Shown here piece after piece: positions 53,343-63,561 of a stretch of DNA of 64,000 nt (within the stretch, counting starts at the first letter, position 1; every line of letters starts with the position of its first letter). The notes under the pieces are model-generated. The model was not told the origin of the DNA. It saw only the letters and a program-made list of their open reading frames with translations, and ran no database searches. This stretch comes from Chelatococcus sp. HY11. Lineage in GTDB: Bacteria > Pseudomonadota > Alphaproteobacteria > Rhizobiales > Beijerinckiaceae. The translations under genes were made by a program, and so were the position numbers. The DNA lies in contig NZ_JAHBRX010000001.1 of assembly GCF_018398335.1 (NCBI RefSeq), forward strand, positions 1,798,001 through 1,862,000. The letters run 5' to 3'.

Positions 53343-56336
53343 TCACGTCTTTCGAGCGACCTTCCCGATAGGTCCGATGACCTGCTCGAAACTGTGGCGC
53401 ACGCGGGACCGCGTATCCTTGAGGTCACTCGCCAATACTTTCACATCCGGCACGCCGATGGCGGTCGCGATCCGCTTCACCACGGAAGGCGCCACCGCCT
53501 TGACATCGAAGGGGCCGTCGACAGTCAGCCGCTGCCATTGAAAGACATCCGAGAGCAGGACGTAGGACGCGCGCAGGTCCTCTCCCTGTTCCGGCGCGAC
53601 GAGGCCGTTGCGTGCCGCGAAGGCCAGCACCTCTCCGGTCCCGACGAGCCCGCTGATCGCGGGATTGGCGTGAGCATAGGCGAGAACGAGATATTGGGCG
53701 ATGAACTCGAGGTCGACCATTCCGCCTGGAGCCATCTTGAGATCCCACGGCCCGGTGTCGCCCTTCTCGGTGGCGATGAGATGACGCATGGACGCAACGT
53801 CATGGGCCACCGCAGCGGCGTCGCGCTTAGTCCGCAAGATGGACTGCATCGCCGCCGCCGCGTCTTCGGCAAGACCCGGGTCACCCGCAATGGGGCGGGC
53901 GCGCGTCAAAGCCATGCGCTCCCATGTCTCGGCCTCACCATCGGCATGATAAGCGAGGAAGCTGCGGAATTGCGTTGCGACCGGCCCCTTGTTGCCTGAC
54001 GGCCGTAACCGCATGTCCACCTCAAAGAGGCGGCCACGCCGCGTCGGCACGGTGAGCGCACTCACGAGCCGCTGGGTCAGGCGCGTGTAGTAGACGAGCG
54101 CCTCAAGCGGCCGCTCGCCATCGCTACGGCTGTTGTCCTGGTCGAAATCATAGAGCACGACGAGGTCGAGATCGGAGGTCGCCGTCATCTCGCGCGAACC
54201 AAGGCGGCCGAACCCGAACACCGCGGCGCGCCCACCCGGCACGCGACCGTGCTGCGCGGCGAATTCCGTCTCGACGGCCGAGAGGCAGAGGCGGACGACC
54301 GCCTGCGCAACGGCGGAATAGGCCTCGCCGACAGCCTTCGGCGACAAAATGCCGGTGAGGAACTGCGCTCCGACGAGAAAATTTTCCTGGCGCGCGGCGC
54401 CGCGAATCCGGTCGAGGAAATCCTCGAAAGACGCGGCCTCGCCAACGAGCCCCCTGAGGCGCGCTTCCGTTGATTCTTCGCTACGGGTGGGGTCCAGGAA
54501 GGCCGGATCAATCACCGCGTCGAGCACGTGCGGGCTTGATGCGACGACATCGGCAAGCCGCGGCGCGCTGCCGAGAAGATCCGCGAACAGCGTCAGGAGC
54601 CGCTCGCTGGAGCGCAGCATGGAGAGCAGTTCGACGGCCGCCAGCATATGCCCGAAGGCCTGATCCAACGCCGCGAGCGCGGCATCTGGATCGGCACTGC
54701 GACCAAGCGCGGTCAGGAGTGCCGGCGTCAGCTCGGTGAGCACCTCGCGCGCGCGAGCGGTGCGCACGGCAGGGCGGCGCCCGAAATGCCAGCCGCGGAT
54801 CGTTTCGGCAACACGTGATGGATCCTGGAAGCCAAGCGCGCGCAAGGTCTCCAGGGTCTCTGGATCATCGCTTGTGCCGGTAAAGACCAGGCTCCCGACA
54901 TCGCTCGCCAGCTCTGGCGCCTCCTCGAACAGGAGCGCGTAGTGCTTTTGCACCGCCTGCGCCTCATGGGTGAGCGCATCTGCGAAAGCCGCTTCATCTT
55001 GGAAACCACAGAACCTGGCGAAATCGTTGAGATCGCCGGCTTCGCGCGGCAGGCGCTGGGTCTGCTCGTCGGCAACCATCTGCAGGCGATGTTCAACCAT
55101 GCGCAGGAAGCGGTAAGCCGCGGCAAGATCATCGCGCGCCTGCGCCGTGATCCATCCCTCGGTCACGAGCGCGTCGAGCATCTCCAACGTGCGCCTGCCC
55201 CGCAACGCCGGGCGCCGTCCGCCGAACACAAGCTGCTGCGTCTGCACGAAGAATTCGATCTCACGGATCCCGCCACGCCCGAGCTTGATGTCGTGGCCCG
55301 CGACGGCGATCGCCTCGTGACCACGCGCCGCGTGGATCTGCCGCTTCATGGCATGGATGTCGGCAATCGCGGCGAAATCGAAATATTTCCGCCAGATGAA
55401 CGGTGTGAGATCCGCGAGGAAGCGCTCGCCGCGCGCGATGTCACCCGCGATCGCGCGGGCTTTGATGAAAGCAGCCCTTTCCCAGTTCTGGCCGACTGTT
55501 TCGTAATAGGTGAAGGCAGAAGGAAGGGAGACAGCAACGGCGGTTGAGCCCGGATCAGGGCGAAGCCGCAGGTCGACCCGGAAGACATAACCATCTCCCG
55601 TGCGCTCCTGCAGGAGCTTCACGAGGCCCTGCGCCAGCTTGATGGCGAAGGACGGCGGCTCGGCGCGACCCGCCACGGGGACGTTGTCGGGATCGTAGAA
55701 AACGACCAGATCGATGTCGCTGGAGTAGTTGAGCTCGCCCGCGCCATGCTTGCCCAGAGCCAGGATGACGACGCCGCAGTCCTTCTCCGGATGCTGGGGA
55801 TCGACCGGCGCAAAGCGACCGGCAACCGTCGCCTCCTTCAGCAGAAAGCGCACCGCGGTGCCGACGGCCGCGTCGGCGAAGTCTGTGAGTGCCCCCGTCG
55901 TCAGTTCGAGCGGCCAGAGGCCACCGCAATCCGCCAAGGCCACCAGCAAGGCATGCTCGCCGCGCAGGTGACGCAGACGCTTCATAAGCGCCGCCTGATC
56001 CTCCGCGTCCTGCCAGCATGTGCTGACCTCCGCCAGGATGCGCTGCCGGCGGGTCTCCGGATCGTCGTTGAGGAGGCCGAGCAGCCTCGCCGGATCAGCC
56101 GTGGCGAGAGACCAGAGGAAGGAGGAATGGTCGGCGAGCGCCAGCAGCATGTCGCGGGCGCTGGGCCATTGTGTCAGGCGCTCGGCGAGTTGAAGCGAGG
56201 GGACATGCCGCGCCACGTCCGCGATGAGATCATCAAGGCGACGCCCGGCGGCCTCGGCGTCAAAAGGTATCCGCCCGGGCGCGAGCATCGCCGCCAGCCC
56301 TTCCGCCGTTTCCCCGCTCTGCCCGCGCTTGGCCAT
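53343..56336 (-). CDS. glnE: Bifunctional glutamine synthetase adenylyltransferase/deadenylase
   Basis: GlnE adenylylates and deadenylylates glutamine synthetase under control of PII. The 997-residue protein contains two nucleotidyltransferase halves. The N-terminal deadenylase site is LGKHGAGELNYSSDIDLVVFYDPD (near residue 200) and the C-terminal adenylylase site is FGRLGSREMTATSDLDLVVLYDFD (near 720), each with G-G/S and D-x-D. DLRLRPDPGSTAVAVSLPSAFTYYE and DMRLRPSGNKGPVATQ are further landmarks. ATG 56336 is chosen over a TTG at 56354. It lies next to a two-component pair in the order found in other Rhizobiales. Confidence 0.96.
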   Translation of the reverse strand: MAKRGQSGETAEGLAAMLAPGRIPFDAEAAGRRLDDLIADVARHVPSLQLAERLTQWPSARDMLLALADHSSFLWSLATADPARLLGLLNDDPETRRQRILAEVSTCWQDAEDQAALMKRLRHLRGEHALLVALADCGGLWPLELTTGALTDFADAAVGTAVRFLLKEATVAGRFAPVDPQHPEKDCGVVILALGKHGAGELNYSSDIDLVVFYDPDNVPVAGRAEPPSFAIKLAQGLVKLLQERTGDGYVFRVDLRLRPDPGSTAVAVSLPSAFTYYETVGQNWERAAFIKARAIAGDIARGERFLADLTPFIWRKYFDFAAIADIHAMKRQIHAARGHEAIAVAGHDIKLGRGGIREIEFFVQTQQLVFGGRRPALRGRRTLEMLDALVTEGWITAQARDDLAAAYRFLRMVEHRLQMVADEQTQRLPREAGDLNDFARFCGFQDEAAFADALTHEAQAVQKHYALLFEEAPELASDVGSLVFTGTSDDPETLETLRALGFQDPSRVAETIRGWHFGRRPAVRTARAREVLTELTPALLTALGRSADPDAALAALDQAFGHMLAAVELLSMLRSSERLLTLFADLLGSAPRLADVVASSPHVLDAVIDPAFLDPTRSEESTEARLRGLVGEAASFEDFLDRIRGAARQENFLVGAQFLTGILSPKAVGEAYSAVAQAVVRLCLSAVETEFAAQHGRVPGGRAAVFGFGRLGSREMTATSDLDLVVLYDFDQDNSRSDGERPLEALVYYTRLTQRLVSALTVPTRRGRLFEVDMRLRPSGNKGPVATQFRSFLAYHADGEAETWERMALTRARPIAGDPGLAEDAAAAMQSILRTKRDAAAVAHDVASMRHLIATEKGDTGPWDLKMAPGGMVDLEFIAQYLVLAYAHANPAISGLVGTGEVLAFAARNGLVAPEQGEDLRASYVLLSDVFQWQRLTVDGPFDVKAVAPSVVKRIATAIGVPDVKVLASDLKDTRSRVRHSFEQVIGPIGKVARKT

Positions 56337-56378
56337 TCTCTCGATCCCCGGCAATGCCTACCCATCTCAGCGCCCTTT

Positions 56379-57794
56379 TCAGGGAGCCTTGGCAGGCAGA
56401 GCTAGCACGGCTTTCAAGCCGGGAGAATTGTCCTCAAGCCGTAATTCGCCACCATGCAGGCGCGCGACGGCGGCAACGAGGCTGAGTCCGAGACCAAATC
56501 CGGGCCGCGATCGCGCGGCCTCCAACCGGGCGAAACGCTCCAGCACATGCCCGCGCGCACTTTCGGGAATGCCCGGACCATGGTCGGCGACCGCGATCTC
56601 GACGTGATCGCCCTGACGTCGGGCGGCGATGGTGATTGAGGGCGGCGTGCCCGCCGCATCGTCCGCTGCCACACCGTATTTAAGGGCGTTGTCGAGAAGA
56701 TTGGCCAAGGCTTGGCCAACCAGTTCGCGGTTGCCGTGCAGAGACAGGTCCGGCTCGATATCAACCTCAAGGGGAATCGATGCCTCGTCCGCGACGGCGT
56801 CGTAAAGTTCCGCGACACTGTGGGCCACTTCGCTGAGATCGAAATCCGCCATCGTCGCCGCGGCATTCCCGGCCTCCAGGCGCGCGATCATCAGAAGCGC
56901 ATTGAAGACCCGGATGAGATTGTCCGATTCATCGATGGTGCCCTCCAACGCGCGGGCATAGTCCTCGGGTGTCTTGGCCGTGCGCAACGCCTCTTCCGCG
57001 CGGTTGCGCAGCCGGGTCAGGGGCGTTTTGAGGTCATGGGCGATGTTGTCCGAGACCTCCTTCATGCCCGACATGAGTTCGCCGATACGGTCCAGCATGG
57101 CATTGAGATTGGTCGCCAGGCGATCAAGCTCATCGCCATTGCCGCTGACTGCCAGCCGCCCATCCAAGTCTCCAGCCATGATTGTGCGCGTCGTTTCCGT
57201 CATGGCATCGACGCGTTTCAGCACACGCCTCGTGACGAACCAGCCACCGAGACAGGCGAGTATCGTGACGAGGCCGAGTGACAGGCCGAGCGCCTGCCGG
57301 ATGACAGCGCCGAGCCGCTCCCGTTCCTCGACATCGCGGCCAACGAGCAGCCTGAAGCCGCCAGGCAGAATGAAGACACGCACGAGGGCACGGCGGACTT
57401 GCGCGTCTGGTTCGTCGCTCTGGCGATAGTCCGTCTCGCGGACGCCCGGATCGTCCAGCACGCCTGCCGGCAGGCTGCCGACATTGCCCGCCAGGCGCTC
57501 GCCGGCATTGGTGGTGACGAGATAAAGGGAGGCGCTCGGCTCGCGTGTGCGGCGGTCGATGACGCCGACGAGGCGACGGATGCCGCCGAGGCGATACTGT
57601 TCGGCGAGCCCGGTGATCTCGGCCTCGATGGTGCCTTGGATCTGGTCGTCGAGGACCTGGCGCGCGTTCCACGCCACGTAGCCCAGGATGAAGCCCGCGA
57701 AGAGCGCGAAGACGAGAAGATAGGCGACGGAGAGCCGGAACGCCGTTGCGCGGAATAGCTTAGTGAGCGCTGTCACGAACCATGTATCCCGCAC
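56379..57794 (-). CDS. Two-component sensor histidine kinase
   Basis: A 471-residue kinase with two membrane spans (about residues 16-40 and 168-190), an extracytoplasmic sensor of roughly 125 residues, then HAMP (RRVLKRVDAMTETTRTIMAG), HisKA with His253 in VSDNIAHDLKTPLTRLRNRA, and HATPase_c with LVGQALANLLDNALKYG and SRPGFGLGLSLVAAVARLHGGEL. The IAHDLKTPLTRL box is of the CusS/QseC type. It overlaps the response-regulator gene by 35 bp with GTG 57794, or 14 bp with GTG 57773, indicating translational coupling. An envelope-stress role is plausible because degP lies upstream. Confidence 0.92.
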   Translation of the reverse strand: MRDTWFVTALTKLFRATAFRLSVAYLLVFALFAGFILGYVAWNARQVLDDQIQGTIEAEITGLAEQYRLGGIRRLVGVIDRRTREPSASLYLVTTNAGERLAGNVGSLPAGVLDDPGVRETDYRQSDEPDAQVRRALVRVFILPGGFRLLVGRDVEERERLGAVIRQALGLSLGLVTILACLGGWFVTRRVLKRVDAMTETTRTIMAGDLDGRLAVSGNGDELDRLATNLNAMLDRIGELMSGMKEVSDNIAHDLKTPLTRLRNRAEEALRTAKTPEDYARALEGTIDESDNLIRVFNALLMIARLEAGNAAATMADFDLSEVAHSVAELYDAVADEASIPLEVDIEPDLSLHGNRELVGQALANLLDNALKYGVAADDAAGTPPSITIAARRQGDHVEIAVADHGPGIPESARGHVLERFARLEAARSRPGFGLGLSLVAAVARLHGGELRLEDNSPGLKAVLALPAKAP

Positions 57795-58443
57795 CCCGGA
57801 TGGTCTGGATCAGCGGGCGCTCGTGGCCTTTGTCGATCTTGGAGCGCAGGCGCGAGACATGCACGTCGATGACATTGGTCTGCGGATCGAAATGGTAGTC
57901 CCAGACATTCTCGAGCAGCATGGTGCGCGTCACCACCTGCCCCGAATGGCGCATCAGATATTCAAGCAGGCGAAACTCGCGCGGCTGCAGGACGATTTCC
58001 TGGCCGGACCGCGTGACCCGATGTGACAGACGGTCGAGTTCGAGATCCCCGACCCGATAGGTCGTCGCCTCGCCAGTCGGCGCCGCGCGGCGGCGGGACA
58101 AGACCTCGATACGCGCGAGAAGCTCGGAAAAGGAGTAAGGCTTCGGCAGGTAGTCATCGCCACCGGCCCTGAGGCCCTTGACGCGATCATCGACCTGTCC
58201 CAGCGCCGAGAGGATGAGAACCGGCGTGTCGACATGCTGCTCACGCAGCGATCTGATCACCGACAGGCCATCAAGCTTCGGCAACATGCGGTCGACGATG
58301 AGCACGTCGTAGCCACCCTCGCGGGCGAGGGCATAGCCTTCCAGCCCGTCCGGCGCGAGGTCCGCGACGTGGCCGGCTTCGCGCAGCGCCTTCGCGAGAT
58401 AGGCGGCCGCTTCCTGATCATCTTCGATAACGAGAATCCGCAT
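57760..58443 (-). CDS. OmpR-family response regulator
   Basis: A 227-residue regulator: receiver domain with acidic pocket VIEDDQ at the start, phosphoacceptor Asp51 in VLIVDRMLPKLDG, Lys in YLPKPYSFSELLARIEVLSRR, then a winged-helix DNA-binding domain (LDRLSHRVTRSGQEIVLQPREFRLLEYLMRHSG and NVIDVHVSRLRSKIDKGHERPLIQTIRGAGYMV). The start at 58443 begins directly at MRILVIEDD; a longer frame to 58521 adds 26 unconserved residues. It partners the overlapping kinase gene. Its targets are unknown; degP is the obvious neighbour to test. Confidence 0.94.
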   Translation of the reverse strand: MRILVIEDDQEAAAYLAKALREAGHVADLAPDGLEGYALAREGGYDVLIVDRMLPKLDGLSVIRSLREQHVDTPVLILSALGQVDDRVKGLRAGGDDYLPKPYSFSELLARIEVLSRRRAAPTGEATTYRVGDLELDRLSHRVTRSGQEIVLQPREFRLLEYLMRHSGQVVTRTMLLENVWDYHFDPQTNVIDVHVSRLRSKIDKGHERPLIQTIRGAGYMVRDSAH

Positions 58444-58528
58444 GAAGTCGAGTGTAGGCGAAGAGTCGTGTTTAGGGAGCGGAAATATCTGCATTTTCGC
58501 CTCTTCGCGCCACGCATTCACAAGAAGA

Positions 58529-58614
58529 GCGGCAGGCTGGCTGATGGCTGCCGGCCTGCCGCGTTGTGGAGAGCCGGTACGCGGTCACGGTCCCCGGCAG
58601 GGGTCCGGCTCTCC
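58529..58614 (-). terminator. Two hairpins between degP and the response regulator gene
   Basis: GCGGCAGGC (58529-58537) pairs with GCCTGCCGC (58554-58562), and on the minus strand TCTTCTTG follows, so this may terminate the degP transcript. A second perfect 10-bp stem, GGAGAGCCGG (58568-58577) with CCGGCTCTCC (58605-58614), lies just before it. The remaining 339-bp gap (58444-58782) is very GC-rich, with no credible gene; it must also hold the promoter of the two-component operon. Confidence 0.6.
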
Positions 58615-58782
58615 GGGGATAGGGTGTGGGTGTGGACTGGCCGCCTGTCGCCGGGACCCGCACCGTCACGGGCCGCGCCGTCTCCGGCGGTCAGGCCGGG
58701 TTTCGCGGCTGGCGGGATTTCGGGCGTGGCGAAGGGGGCCGACACGCCGCCTGCGCGGCGCGCCGTCCTCCCCCGTCAAGCC

Positions 58783-60384
58783 TTACGCCACCGGCAGGGC
58801 GACGAAGCGTGAGCCGTCCTCGGTCTTCAGGCGGAACAGCACCGCCTTGCGGCCTTCCTTCTTGACGTCGGCGATCACCTTGGTGATGTCGGCCGGCCGC
58901 TCGACCTTGCGGCCCGAGGCCTCGACGATGACGTCGCCGGTCTTCAGGCCCCGCTCCTCGGCGGGCGAGCCGGGCTGGACGCCCATCACCACCACGCCGT
59001 CCTGGCCGGCACCGCCGACGCTGGCCGCGGGCGCCAGTTGCAGCCCGAGCTTGGCCTGGCCGGCGCCCTGCTCCTCGCCCAGCGCCGCCGTCTTCTCACC
59101 CGGCATCGTCGCCAGCGTCAGCGCGATCTTCTGCGTCTTGCCGTCGCGCCACACCGTCAGGTCGAGCTTGGAGCCCGGCGCATGGCCGGCGATCTCCCGC
59201 GACAGGGCGCGCGCGTCACTGACCGTCTTGCCATCGAGCGCCACGATCGCATCGCCCGTCTTCAGGCCCGCCTTGGCCGCCGGACCATTGTCCTCGACGC
59301 GCGCCACGATCGCCCCTTCCGCCTTGTCCAGCCCGAGGCCCGCCGCGATATCCGCCGTCACCGGCTGGATCTGCACGCCGATATAGCCGCGGCTCACCGC
59401 GCCCTTGTCCTTCAGCTGCTGCACCACCGACTGCACCGTCTCGGACGGGATGGCGAAGGCGATGCCGACATTGCCGCCCGACGGCGAGGCGATCGCCGTG
59501 TTGACGCCCACCACCTGGCCGGACAGGTTGAAGGTCGGGCCACCGGAATTGCCCTTGTTGATCGGCGCGTCGACCTGGATGAAGTCGTCATAGGGACCGG
59601 CCCCGATGTCACGGCCACGCGCCGAGACGATACCCGCCGTCACCGTGCCGCCAAGCCCGAAGGGATTGCCGACCGCCACCACCCAGTCGCCGACCCGCGG
59701 AGCAACCCCCGCCAGCGGCACATAGGGGAACGGACCCGCCTCGTCGACCTTCAGGAGCGCCAGATCCGTCTTCGGATCGGTGCCGATCACCTTGGCCGAC
59801 AAGCTGCGCCCGTCATCCATCTTCACCTGGATCTCGCTGCCCTTCTCAACCACATGGTTGTTGGTGACGACATAGCCGTCCTGGCTGATGAAGAAGCCCG
59901 AGCCCTGCGCCTCGCCGAAGCGGCGCGGCTGCTGGCGCTGGCCGCCCTGCGGCCCGCCCTCGCCACCGAAGCGGCGGAAGAACTGCTCGAAGGGGTTGTT
60001 GGGGCCACCCATGCCAGGACCCATGCCAGGACCCATGCCGGGACCACCGAACTGTTCACCGCCCTGGCCGCCGAAGCGCTGCATGCCGCCGTCATCGCGG
60101 ACATTGTCGATCGCCACCTTCACCTGCACCGACACGACAGCCGGCTTCACCCGGTCGACGAGATCGGCGAAGGAGGCCTGGCCGGGCACCGTCACCGCCG
60201 GCGCCGGCGCGATCTGCTGCGCATAGGCCGGCCCATAGGGCGGGGCCACCAGACCCTGCAGCACACCCGCCGTGCCCAAGGCCGCCAGCGCAACCGCGCC
60301 CAGCAACAGCGACTTGCGCGGGCTCGACTTGCGGAGGTTCGACCGCGGCGTGGCAGGGCTCTGCGAATTCTTGTCCATCATCAT
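58783..60384 (-). CDS. degP: Periplasmic serine protease/chaperone DegP (Do/HtrA family)
   Basis: A 534-residue envelope protease. It has an N-terminal basic segment and a hydrophobic signal/anchor (KSLLLGAVALAALGTAGVLQ, about residues 24-44). The trypsin-like domain carries the catalytic triad His in VVTNNHVVEKG, Asp in TDPKTDLALLKVD and Ser280 in INKGNSGGPTFN. Two PDZ domains follow (about 350-435 and 460-534, with GVQPGSPAEERGLKTGDVIVEASG). An insert after the leader holds GPGMGPGMGPGMGG encoded by 12-bp repeats. Among three adjacent ATG codons, 60384 is the first; an open frame reaching 60627 would add 81 unlikely residues. It lies between the ccm genes and a two-component system. Confidence 0.94.
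   Translation of the reverse strand: MMMDKNSQSPATPRSNLRKSSPRKSLLLGAVALAALGTAGVLQGLVAPPYGPAYAQQIAPAPAVTVPGQASFADLVDRVKPAVVSVQVKVAIDNVRDDGGMQRFGGQGGEQFGGPGMGPGMGPGMGGPNNPFEQFFRRFGGEGGPQGGQRQQPRRFGEAQGSGFFISQDGYVVTNNHVVEKGSEIQVKMDDGRSLSAKVIGTDPKTDLALLKVDEAGPFPYVPLAGVAPRVGDWVVAVGNPFGLGGTVTAGIVSARGRDIGAGPYDDFIQVDAPINKGNSGGPTFNLSGQVVGVNTAIASPSGGNVGIAFAIPSETVQSVVQQLKDKGAVSRGYIGVQIQPVTADIAAGLGLDKAEGAIVARVEDNGPAAKAGLKTGDAIVALDGKTVSDARALSREIAGHAPGSKLDLTVWRDGKTQKIALTLATMPGEKTAALGEEQGAGQAKLGLQLAPAASVGGAGQDGVVVMGVQPGSPAEERGLKTGDVIVEASGRKVERPADITKVIADVKKEGRKAVLFRLKTEDGSRFVALPVA
60007..60042. repeat. Three 12-bp tandem repeats inside degP
   Basis: Units close to ACCCATGCCAGG repeat three times (the last differs by one base) and encode the Gly-Pro-Gly-Met repeats of the LoopA-like linker in DegP. 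Copy number is likely to vary between strains. Confidence 0.85.
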
Positions 60385-60580
60385 CGTCTTTCCAGTCACG
60401 CTCGCACCAGGCCCAATCCCCCAGGGTTCCGGTGCGGGGACGCGGATATCGCGCCCCTCTTCGCTACAGACAATGACAAACCCCCGATTACAGCACCCTC
60501 TCAAACCCATGAATTCTTCGTAAGATTCACGCGCCCATCGGACAGGCAAAAAGCGCAAGCCTTTCCACCGCCTAAACGCC

Positions 60581-61114
60581 TCAATCGGCGCCGAGTGCAG
60601 CCTCCAGCCGCGCTTTCTCCTCGTCACTCAGGGGAACGGCGAGAGCCTGCCGGCGTCGACGTCTGACGCCAAGCGCGATGGCGATAGCTCCACAGCCAAG
60701 GATGAGAAACGGTGCGCCCCAGAGCAGCACCGTCGTCGTCGTCACCGGCGGCCTGAGCAGCACGAACTCTCCGTAGCGCGCGACCAGGAAGGTCCTGACC
60801 TGCTCGTCGCTGTCCCCCGCCTTCAGACGCTCACGGACGAGAATACGCAGGTCACGTGCAAGCGGCGCATTCGAATCATCGATGGACTGATTCTGGCAGA
60901 CAAGACAGCGCAGGCCGGACGAGATCGCGCGTGCCCGCGCTTCCATGGCCTTGTCCGGCAAGATCTCGTCAAACTCGACGGCGCGCCCCACCGAAAGCCC
61001 CCCCGCCAGGAATACGAGGAGAGCCATCAGGACACCAAAGGCAGCCCCCCCACGCCGCGCCCGGTCGCGCGGGCCAGAGACAGTGATAGGGGCTGCAAGC
61101 AAGAGGCCGCGCAT
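60581..61114 (-). CDS. ccmH: Cytochrome c-type biogenesis protein CcmH (CycL)
   Basis: CcmH keeps apocytochrome haem-binding cysteines reduced for haem attachment in the periplasm. The 177-residue protein has a hydrophobic leader (about residues 27-44), the redox motif GLRCLVCQNQSIDDSNAPLARDLR (Cys-x-x-Cys, about 68-91), ARYGEFVLLRPP and a C-terminal membrane anchor TTVLLWGAPFLILGCGAIAI. The start at 61114 lies 4 bp downstream of the ccmF stop codon, showing one operon. It is the short form; the C-terminal TPR domain is encoded separately as ccmI. Confidence 0.95.
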   Translation of the reverse strand: MRGLLLAAPITVSGPRDRARRGGAAFGVLMALLVFLAGGLSVGRAVEFDEILPDKAMEARARAISSGLRCLVCQNQSIDDSNAPLARDLRILVRERLKAGDSDEQVRTFLVARYGEFVLLRPPVTTTTVLLWGAPFLILGCGAIAIALGVRRRRRQALAVPLSDEEKARLEAALGAD

Positions 61115-61117
61115 CCC

Positions 61118-63094
61118 CTACTCCGCGGGCACGGCAGCGACATCCAGGCGGCGGCGTGGAACGCCGACACGGATGCGCCGATCGGTCAGGGACAACGCCC
61201 CGCCTGCGGCCATGATGATAGAACCGAGCCAGATCAAGGTCACATAAGGCTTCCAATAGGCCCGCAGGCCAATGGCTCCTTCGGCTTCATTGTCGCCGAG
61301 GCTCACATAGAGCTGTCCAAGACCGATCGTCCTGATACCAGCCTCGGTCGTCGGCATGCCGCGCGTCGTATAAAGGCGCTTGGACGCCTCCATGGTGCCG
61401 AGATCGCGACCGTGACGCGAAAGCGTGAAACGCGCGACGTCCTCGCGATAGTTGTTGGCGGCCCTAGGAAACACACCGTCCAGGCGCAGGGTATAGGGAC
61501 CGGTCTGGACGGTTCCGCCCGGCTTTACCAGCGCGATGTCCTCGGTGCTCCAGGCCGAAGCAGCGATGCCGATCACCACCACGCCAACCCCGGCATGCGC
61601 CAGGGTCGTCCCCCATGCGGAGCGCGGCAGGCCAACGGCACGACGCCAGACAACGCCGAGCTGTGCGCCCTTCGGCCAGCACCGCGTGAGCGTATCGGAC
61701 AGGGAGCCGAAGATGATGAAAAAGCCGAGGCCGATGCTCACGACGGCCAGGACCGGGCCGCCCTCGGTGATCGCGATCACAGCCAGAGCCACCGCGATGG
61801 CGAGTGCGAAGGCCCCCATCAGCCGCTGGGCCGCTCCCAGCAGATCCCCGCGCTTCCACGCCAGTGTCTGGCCAACAGGAATGATGAAGAGCAGCGGCAG
61901 CATGATCGGCAGGAAGGTCGCCTCGAAATAGGGCTCGCCGACCGAGATCTTCTCGCCCGTCAATGACTCGAGAGCGAGCGGATAGAGCGTGCCGATGAAG
62001 ACCGTCGCGCAGGCTGTCGCGAGGAAAAGGTTGTTGAGGACGAGGGCCCCCTCGCGCGACACCGGCGCGAAAATCCCCCCTTGCCGCAGCAACGGGGCAC
62101 GCCACGCAAACAACGCGAAGGCGCCGCCAATGAAAAAGATGAGGATGCCGAGGATGAAGGCGCCGCGCGCGGGATCGGTCGCGAAGGTGTGCACGGAGGT
62201 CAGCACGCCTGAACGGACGAGAAAAGTACCGAGCAACGAGAGCGAAAAGCTGACAATCGCGAGCAGGATCGTCCAGACTTTCAACGCATCCCGCTTCTCC
62301 ATGACGACCGTGGAGTGAAGCAGCGCCGTCGCGGCCAGCCAGGGCATGAAAGACGCGTTCTCGACCGGATCCCAGAACCACCAGCCTCCCCAGCCGAGCT
62401 CGTAATAGGCCCAGTAGGAGCCCATCGCGATGCCGAGCGTGAGAAAGACCCACGCCGTCAGGGTCCAGGGCCGCACGGCCCTCGCCCACAGCGCATCGAT
62501 ACGCCCTTCCACGAGGGCGGCGGCGGCGAAGGAGAACGTTATCGAGATGCCGACATAGCCGATGTAGAGGAGCGGCGGATGAATGGCGAGACCGATATCC
62601 TGAAGGATCGGGTTGAGATCCTGCCCCTCGAAAGGCGCCGGGCTGATCCGAGCGAAGGGATTGGAGGAGGCCAGAAGGAAAAGCAAGAACGCACTGGCGA
62701 TCAAGGCCTGGAAACTCAGCGTCAAAGCCTTGAGGCGCAAGGGCAGCGAGTGACGGGCCATGGCGACGAGCGCCGCGAAGAGCACGAGGATGAAGATCCA
62801 CAGCAGCATGGAGCCTTCATGGTTTCCCCACACACCGGTGATCTTGTAGAGCATCGGCTTCAACGTGTGCGAATTCTCGACCACGTTGAGAACGGAGAAA
62901 TCCGACGTGACGTAGGCATATGTGAGCGCAAGGAAAGCGAAACCGACCGCGACGAAAGTGCCGAGGGCCGCTGGAGCGGCGACGTTCATCAGGGGCTCGT
63001 CGTTAGCAAGAGCCCCCCAGAGCGGCAGGACGAATTGCACCAGCGACAACGCGAAAGCGAGCGTGAGCGCGAAATGGCCGAGTTCGACTATCAT
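61118..63094 (-). CDS. ccmF: Haem lyase CcmF (CycK)
   Basis: CcmF is the multi-pass membrane component that takes haem from holo-CcmE and attaches it to apocytochrome c. The 658-residue protein has the usual 14-15 spans, the tryptophan-rich motif [20 protein letters not shown] near residue 230, and the periplasmic conserved His regions ([10 protein letters not shown]-like [14 protein letters not shown] near 90). The ATG at 63094 overlaps the ccmE TGA (63091-63093), typical of this operon. In rhizobia the gene is named cycK. Confidence 0.97.
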   Translation of the reverse strand: MIVELGHFALTLAFALSLVQFVLPLWGALANDEPLMNVAAPAALGTFVAVGFAFLALTYAYVTSDFSVLNVVENSHTLKPMLYKITGVWGNHEGSMLLWIFILVLFAALVAMARHSLPLRLKALTLSFQALIASAFLLFLLASSNPFARISPAPFEGQDLNPILQDIGLAIHPPLLYIGYVGISITFSFAAAALVEGRIDALWARAVRPWTLTAWVFLTLGIAMGSYWAYYELGWGGWWFWDPVENASFMPWLAATALLHSTVVMEKRDALKVWTILLAIVSFSLSLLGTFLVRSGVLTSVHTFATDPARGAFILGILIFFIGGAFALFAWRAPLLRQGGIFAPVSREGALVLNNLFLATACATVFIGTLYPLALESLTGEKISVGEPYFEATFLPIMLPLLFIIPVGQTLAWKRGDLLGAAQRLMGAFALAIAVALAVIAITEGGPVLAVVSIGLGFFIIFGSLSDTLTRCWPKGAQLGVVWRRAVGLPRSAWGTTLAHAGVGVVVIGIAASAWSTEDIALVKPGGTVQTGPYTLRLDGVFPRAANNYREDVARFTLSRHGRDLGTMEASKRLYTTRGMPTTEAGIRTIGLGQLYVSLGDNEAEGAIGLRAYWKPYVTLIWLGSIIMAAGGALSLTDRRIRVGVPRRRLDVAAVPAE

Positions 63095-63555
63095 TGCGTC
63101 GCCCCGGCCTGACCTGCCTCACCCGTATGTTGCCAAAGCCCCTGCTGCTTCAGGGCGTCGGCGACCTCGCGGGGCATATAGCGTTCATCATGCTTGGCAA
63201 GGACGCTGTCTGCCGTGAAGCGCCGGTCCGCGCCGAGCACGCCCTCCGCCACCACGCCCTGCCCCTCACGGAAGAGATCAGGGAGCAAACCCGTGTAGTT
63301 GACGGTGATGGCGTGGTTGGCGTCCTTCACAACAAAAACGACCCGCTGCCCGGGCTCACGCATAATGGAGCCCTCCGCTACCAGCCCCCCAAGGCGCAGG
63401 CGCGTACCGGGCTTGATATCCATGCTCACGATGTCGCTCGGCGCACGGAAGAATACGATCGTATCCCGCATCGCGACCAGGACGAGCGCCAGCGCCATGG
63501 CGATGACCGCACCGCCGGCAACGATCAGGGAAAGGCGGCGTTGCTTACGGGTCAT
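63091..63555 (-). CDS. ccmE: Haem chaperone CcmE (CycJ)
   Basis: CcmE binds haem covalently in the periplasm and passes it to CcmF. The protein has 154 residues with an N-terminal anchor ([20 protein letters not shown]), the OB-fold core [27 protein letters not shown] and the covalent haem-binding His122 in [18 protein letters not shown] 63555 is preferred; a GTG two codons upstream (63561) is also open. A 156-bp gap separates it from ccmI. Confidence 0.96.
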   Translation of the reverse strand: MTRKQRRLSLIVAGGAVIAMALALVLVAMRDTIVFFRAPSDIVSMDIKPGTRLRLGGLVAEGSIMREPGQRVVFVVKDANHAITVNYTGLLPDLFREGQGVVAEGVLGADRRFTADSVLAKHDERYMPREVADALKQQGLWQHTGEAGQAGATQ

Positions 63556-63561
63556 TGGCAC

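Noticed and set aside
58444-58782. Small genes in the GC-rich gap between degP and the response regulator
   Set aside because: Open frames of 60-80 codons exist on both strands, but they consist of Arg/Pro/Gly-rich sequence over obvious hairpins and lack start-site signals.
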